Source: Candidatus Nitrosopumilus sp. (GTDB lineage Archaea > Thermoproteota > Nitrososphaeria > Nitrososphaerales > Nitrosopumilaceae). From it: a DNA stretch of 8,048 nucleotides. The stretch covers positions 1-8,048 of the forward strand of contig JABMOR010000061.1 in the NCBI GenBank assembly GCA_013203245.1, written 5' to 3'. The position numbers were made by a program, and so were the translations under genes. This document shows positions 5,939-8,048 of the stretch, piece after piece (the first letter of the stretch is position 1; the number at the start of each line of letters is the position of its first letter). The notes below the pieces were generated by a model. It saw nothing but the letters and a program-made list of their open reading frames with translations. It did no database searches and was not told the origin of the DNA.

Positions 5939-6931
5939 ATGAAATTTTTACTATTATCTTTACTTTTTGTAATTTCATCTTTTACATCTTTTGCATATGC
6001 TGAAGAATACATCATTGATATTCCATTTGGAGCATATAATCCTGAACTAAATACTCCTGCAGAAGTATGGTATGATCCTCCTCAGATGTATGTAACTGTA
6101 GGTGATACTGTTACTTGGTATAACGATGACAAAGAAGGTCATACTGTTACAAGTGGAGAAGGTTCTGGAAGATTTGGTTGGATGAGTGATAACTTTGGAA
6201 AACCAAATAAGATTTTTGATAGCGACAGATTCATGCCAGGTGAATCATGGTCATACAAATTTGAAGATTCTGGCACATTTTCTTATTATTGCACAATTCA
6301 TCCATGGATGGAAGGAATTTTAATTGTTGAAAAACAAATTCCTGATTATCCACATGATGCCACCGGTAGAAAATTAGAATTTCCTTTACTACAATATACT
6401 CCAGATAGAAGCATAGAAGTTAATTTATCATGGGATCCACCAGTAATTAAAACTCATGAGAAAATCCAATTTGTTTATCAATTCTATGATCCACAAACAA
6501 ACTCTAATCTTGCACAAATGAAATATAATTTTATAATGTTTCAAAATGGACAAGAAATTTTTAGAGATGAAGGACTAAGTCAGATTGGAGGAGATTACAG
6601 AAATTTTGTTTTTAGTGATTCAGGATCTATTATAGTAAGGATAGAAGGAATTCATTCACCTTCCGTTTTTGCTGAGGCGAGCGTTACCGTAGGTGGTGAT
6701 GTTAAAAATAAAGAACAACGTTCTGTTGATTTTACTGCTGCAGTTTATGATAATCCTGAAAAAACATCTCATGCAATTTATCATCCAAATCCAGCTCAAA
6801 GACTGACAACCTATTACGAATTAATGCTATTCATTATTCTTGTTCCAGCTGTAATGTTCATCATTGCATTTGCATGGTTAAATAAAAAGCCTAAAATTAA
6901 AGATGAAACATCAGCCACTGTAAAAATCTAA
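5939..6931 (+). CDS. Membrane-anchored cupredoxin (plastocyanin-like type 1 copper protein)
   Basis: The 330-aa protein starts with a signal peptide (hydrophobic MKFLLLSLLFVISSFTSFAYA, probable cut after Ala21). A cupredoxin domain follows (about 40-132). The type 1 copper ligands are His68 (KEGHTVTSGEGSG), Cys118, His121 and Met124 (YYCTIHPWMEG), the plastocyanin/amicyanin spacing C-x2-H-x2-M. Residues 150-255 look like a second beta-sandwich (VNLSWDPPVIKTHEKIQFVYQF, ending ASVTVGG). One span near the C-terminus (about 293-314) with the positive tail NKKPKIK anchors it, leaving the copper domain outside. Blue copper proteins of this kind are thought to replace cytochrome c as electron carriers in ammonia-oxidising archaea. 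The exact partner, such as the ammonia-oxidation chain or terminal oxidase, is not shown by the neighbours. It is transcribed alone, divergent from the cyclase gene. Confidence 0.93.
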   Translation: MKFLLLSLLFVISSFTSFAYAEEYIIDIPFGAYNPELNTPAEVWYDPPQMYVTVGDTVTWYNDDKEGHTVTSGEGSGRFGWMSDNFGKPNKIFDSDRFMPGESWSYKFEDSGTFSYYCTIHPWMEGILIVEKQIPDYPHDATGRKLEFPLLQYTPDRSIEVNLSWDPPVIKTHEKIQFVYQFYDPQTNSNLAQMKYNFIMFQNGQEIFRDEGLSQIGGDYRNFVFSDSGSIIVRIEGIHSPSVFAEASVTVGGDVKNKEQRSVDFTAAVYDNPEKTSHAIYHPNPAQRLTTYYELMLFIILVPAVMFIIAFAWLNKKPKIKDETSATVKI

Positions 6932-6937
6932 AATAAT

Positions 6938-6953
6938 AAAAAGAAATTAAAAA
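6938..6953 (-). terminator. T-rich terminator candidate for the ferredoxin gene
   Basis: On the minus strand, just after the ferredoxin TAG, two T5 runs (6949-6953 and 6938-6942) are separated by AATTTC. T-runs alone are enough for archaeal termination. No hairpin precedes them. The 35-bp gap between the convergent copper-protein and ferredoxin genes holds nothing else. Confidence 0.4.
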
Positions 6954-6966
6954 TTGTTGAATTAAT

Positions 6967-7266
6967 CTAATCGATTAATTCAGTCCAACCTTTGACGAAG
7001 ACTGAGTTCTTGTAGAGTGGAACTGGTTGTCCAACAGTAAAGTCCATTGGTCGCATCCAAAAGATTGCTTTTGTTGGGCATACACCAATGCATGCACCAT
7101 CAGAAATACATCTTTCTGGGTAGAAGACAAATGCTTTACCTCTCTTCCAGCCTTCAACTGGTTTTACTCTTAAGACATCTGGTCCAAGTGTGGTACAGAT
7201 TTCTACACATAGTGCGCATCCGATACACATTTGTTCGCTGATGTCTGGAATTATTCCTACTGGCAT
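6967..7266 (-). CDS. Small bis-cluster ferredoxin with an Asp in the second motif
   Basis: The 99-aa soluble electron carrier has two iron-sulfur motifs. The first is CIGCALCVEIC (Cys14, 17, 20, 24). The second is CISDGACIGVCP (Cys53, Asp56, Cys59, Cys63), where Asp replaces the usual second Cys in C-x2-C-x2-C-x3-C-P. By the standard crossed ligation, cluster I uses Cys14/17/20/63, and cluster II uses Cys53/59/24 plus either Asp56 or no fourth ligand, giving a 4Fe cluster with Asp or a 3Fe cluster. The loop between the motifs (25-52) is long, as in archaeal 7Fe/8Fe ferredoxins that accept electrons from 2-oxoacid oxidoreductases. The C-terminal part (65-99) has no Cys. ATG at 7266 is preceded by a well-placed TATA box. 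It is a monocistronic gene with elaborate upstream repeats, which suggests strong or tuned expression. Confidence 0.95.
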   Translation of the reverse strand: MPVGIIPDISEQMCIGCALCVEICTTLGPDVLRVKPVEGWKRGKAFVFYPERCISDGACIGVCPTKAIFWMRPMDFTVGQPVPLYKNSVFVKGWTELID

Positions 7267-7290
7267 AACAAAATTATTTTCTGATTTGGT

Positions 7291-7300
7291 ATTAATATAA
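7291..7300 (-). promoter_or_regulatory. TATA box for ferredoxin
   Basis: On the minus strand TTATATTAAT is centred about 29 bp before the ATG at 7266. It is one of the best TATA matches in the window and predicts a leader of only a few bases. Confidence 0.55.
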
Positions 7301-7319
7301 TTTGCCTAAAAATATCGTC

Positions 7320-7353
7320 TTATAACGGCGTTTGATATTTTATAACGGCGTTT
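7320..7353. repeat. Two direct copies of TTATAACGGCGTTT, 20-bp period, upstream of ferredoxin
   Basis: Identical 14-mers occupy 7320-7333 and 7340-7353, a 20-bp period, so both face the same side of the helix. Each contains a dyad, AACG-G-CGTT. A further inverted pair, AAAATATC (7309-7316) and GATATTTT (7334-7341), surrounds the first copy. They lie 54-87 bp upstream of the ferredoxin start, just beyond its TATA box, and are unusually GC-rich for this window. The 129-bp gap between the two minus-strand genes contains only these and the TATA box. They are probably tandem activator or repressor sites. Confidence 0.6.
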
Positions 7354-7395
7354 CAATTTTTGATCGCTAGAATAAAGATCTAATGATCATATTAT

Positions 7396-7989
7396 TCATT
7401 CTGCATTTCCATCTGTTTTATTCAATGTATCAATAATCAAATTATTTCCCATTTTTTTAAGAAAATAAACGCCAGTTTTTTCTGATTTGATGATATGTTT
7501 TCCTCCTGGCGATAGAACCCAATTATTATTTTCTTTTCTTCGTGCCATTCCAGTAATCACAACTGATGATTTGGTTTGATTTCCAATTGATGAGAGTAGC
7601 ATTAGACATGAATTAATGAATATGGCAGATTCTAATTCATCAAACAAATTATACAATCCATTAAATGAATCTATAATTACCAAAAATCTTTCCTTTGATA
7701 TATTGGAAATAATTTCTGAAATTTTTTCTTTCCAATTTGTTTTATTTGGGCAAAAAATTACTAGATTTTCTTTTTTCTGAATCATTCCAGATTGGACATA
7801 TCCAGTATAAAGTAAATCCATATCAATGAAAATTATTGGATCTTCAGTTGAATTGATCAGTCTATCAAGAAATTCTACTTTGTGAAAAGGTTTTGAACAT
7901 AAAACAATGTTTGGATTATTTTGTTCAAATTTAATTTGAATTTGTGTTAAATCATTATCTATAATTTGCTCAGCATTTTTATCCAACAC
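7396..7989 (-). CDS. RecA/KaiC-superfamily-like protein lacking Walker A
   Basis: This is a 197-aa soluble protein. The visible core resembles RecA-fold ATPases of the KaiC/RadB kind: DPIIFIDMDLLYTGYVQ (50-66), a Walker B-like FLVIIDSFNGLYNLF (102-116), and SSVVITGMARRKENNNWVLS (141-160) followed by the strands GKHIIKSEKTGVYFLKK. The expected phosphate-binding loop near residues 28-42 (NIVLCSKPFHKVEFL) has no GxxxxGK[ST], so ATP hydrolysis is doubtful. The chain is also shorter than active family members (about 230 aa or more). It begins with GTG at 7989; an in-frame TAA at 8004-8002 lies five codons upstream, with no ATG in between. It may be a regulatory or pseudo-ATPase partner in DNA repair or signalling. 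The family call is moderate and the function unknown. Confidence 0.72.
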   Translation of the reverse strand: MLDKNAEQIIDNDLTQIQIKFEQNNPNIVLCSKPFHKVEFLDRLINSTEDPIIFIDMDLLYTGYVQSGMIQKKENLVIFCPNKTNWKEKISEIISNISKERFLVIIDSFNGLYNLFDELESAIFINSCLMLLSSIGNQTKSSVVITGMARRKENNNWVLSPGGKHIIKSEKTGVYFLKKMGNNLIIDTLNKTDGNAE

Positions 7990-8007
7990 CAGACTAGTAT
8001 TTTACAG

Positions 8008-8016
8008 ATATAATAA
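8008..8016 (-). promoter_or_regulatory. TATA-like box for the RecA-like gene
   Basis: On the minus strand TTATTATAT is centred about 23 bp before the GTG at 7989, compatible with a leaderless start. It supports GTG as the true start. Confidence 0.4.
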
Positions 8017-8048
8017 TGAGTTTAGCATCAAAAAATATTTCAGATGAC
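8016..8048 (+). CDS. Possible start of a divergent gene, cut by window edge
   Basis: An ATG at 8016 opens a frame of 11 codons (MSLASKNISDD) that runs off the window. It is divergent from the RecA-like gene with a 26-bp gap, and the codons look ordinary. The nearest TATA-like run (TATTTTA, 7998-8004) is too close to the ATG for a leaderless start, and the frame is too short to test. Confidence 0.3.
   Translation, partial: MSLASKNISDD

Noticed and set aside
6968..6977. Palindrome TAATCGATTA at the ferredoxin stop
   Set aside because: It is short, partly coding, has no T-run next to it on either strand, and is easily expected by chance.

Overview
This is an AT-rich, gene-dense archaeal window that looks like a marine ammonia-oxidising archaeon (Nitrososphaerota/Thaumarchaeota, Nitrosopumilus-like). 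Three things point there. The gene content combines an Amt ammonium transporter with PII proteins, a membrane-anchored blue-copper protein and a small bis-cluster ferredoxin. The promoters are archaeal: TATA-like boxes lie about 21-30 bp before most starts, giving leaderless or nearly leaderless mRNAs with no clear Shine-Dalgarno sites. Intergenic gaps are short, and some genes join through ATGA overlaps. The assignment rests on gene content and style, not on a database match.

Layout: (i) Positions 2-985 are the 3' part of an unrecognised, beta-rich protein whose start lies left of the window. (ii) Positions 1058-4030 form a nitrogen-sensing block. A divergent PII-like protein with an extra C-terminal domain (+, 1058-1639) converges on a minus-strand unit made of a PII protein (2192-1863) and two tiny predicted single-span membrane peptides (1853-1725 and 1728-1636). 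Divergent from PII is the ammonium transporter gene amt (2309-3637), translationally coupled to a small 121-aa protein (3634-3999) and closed by a hairpin plus T-run. A 33-bp imperfect dyad sits exactly midway between the amt and PII start codons. (iii) Positions 5800-4052 (minus) encode a membrane receptor: TM, extracytoplasmic Cache-like sensor, TM, HAMP, class III nucleotide cyclase. (iv) Positions 5939-6931 (+) encode a secreted or membrane-anchored type 1 copper protein. (v) On the minus strand follow a ferredoxin with one Cys-to-Asp cluster ligand (7266-6967) and a RecA/KaiC-superfamily-like protein without a recognisable Walker A (7989-7396). A possible divergent gene starts at 8016 and runs off the right edge.

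How the parts could work together: Amt moves ammonium across the membrane, PII is the expected cytoplasmic Amt regulator, and the shared dyad suggests amt and PII are co-regulated. The second PII-like protein and the two membrane peptides are candidate extra components of this circuit (inference). The adjacent cyclase receptor could couple an external ligand to cAMP or a related nucleotide; its link to ammonium rests only on position. The copper protein and the ferredoxin fit, respectively, the copper-based extracytoplasmic and the iron-sulfur cytoplasmic electron transfer of ammonia oxidisers.

No rRNA, tRNA, CRISPR array, insertion sequence or integrase was seen.
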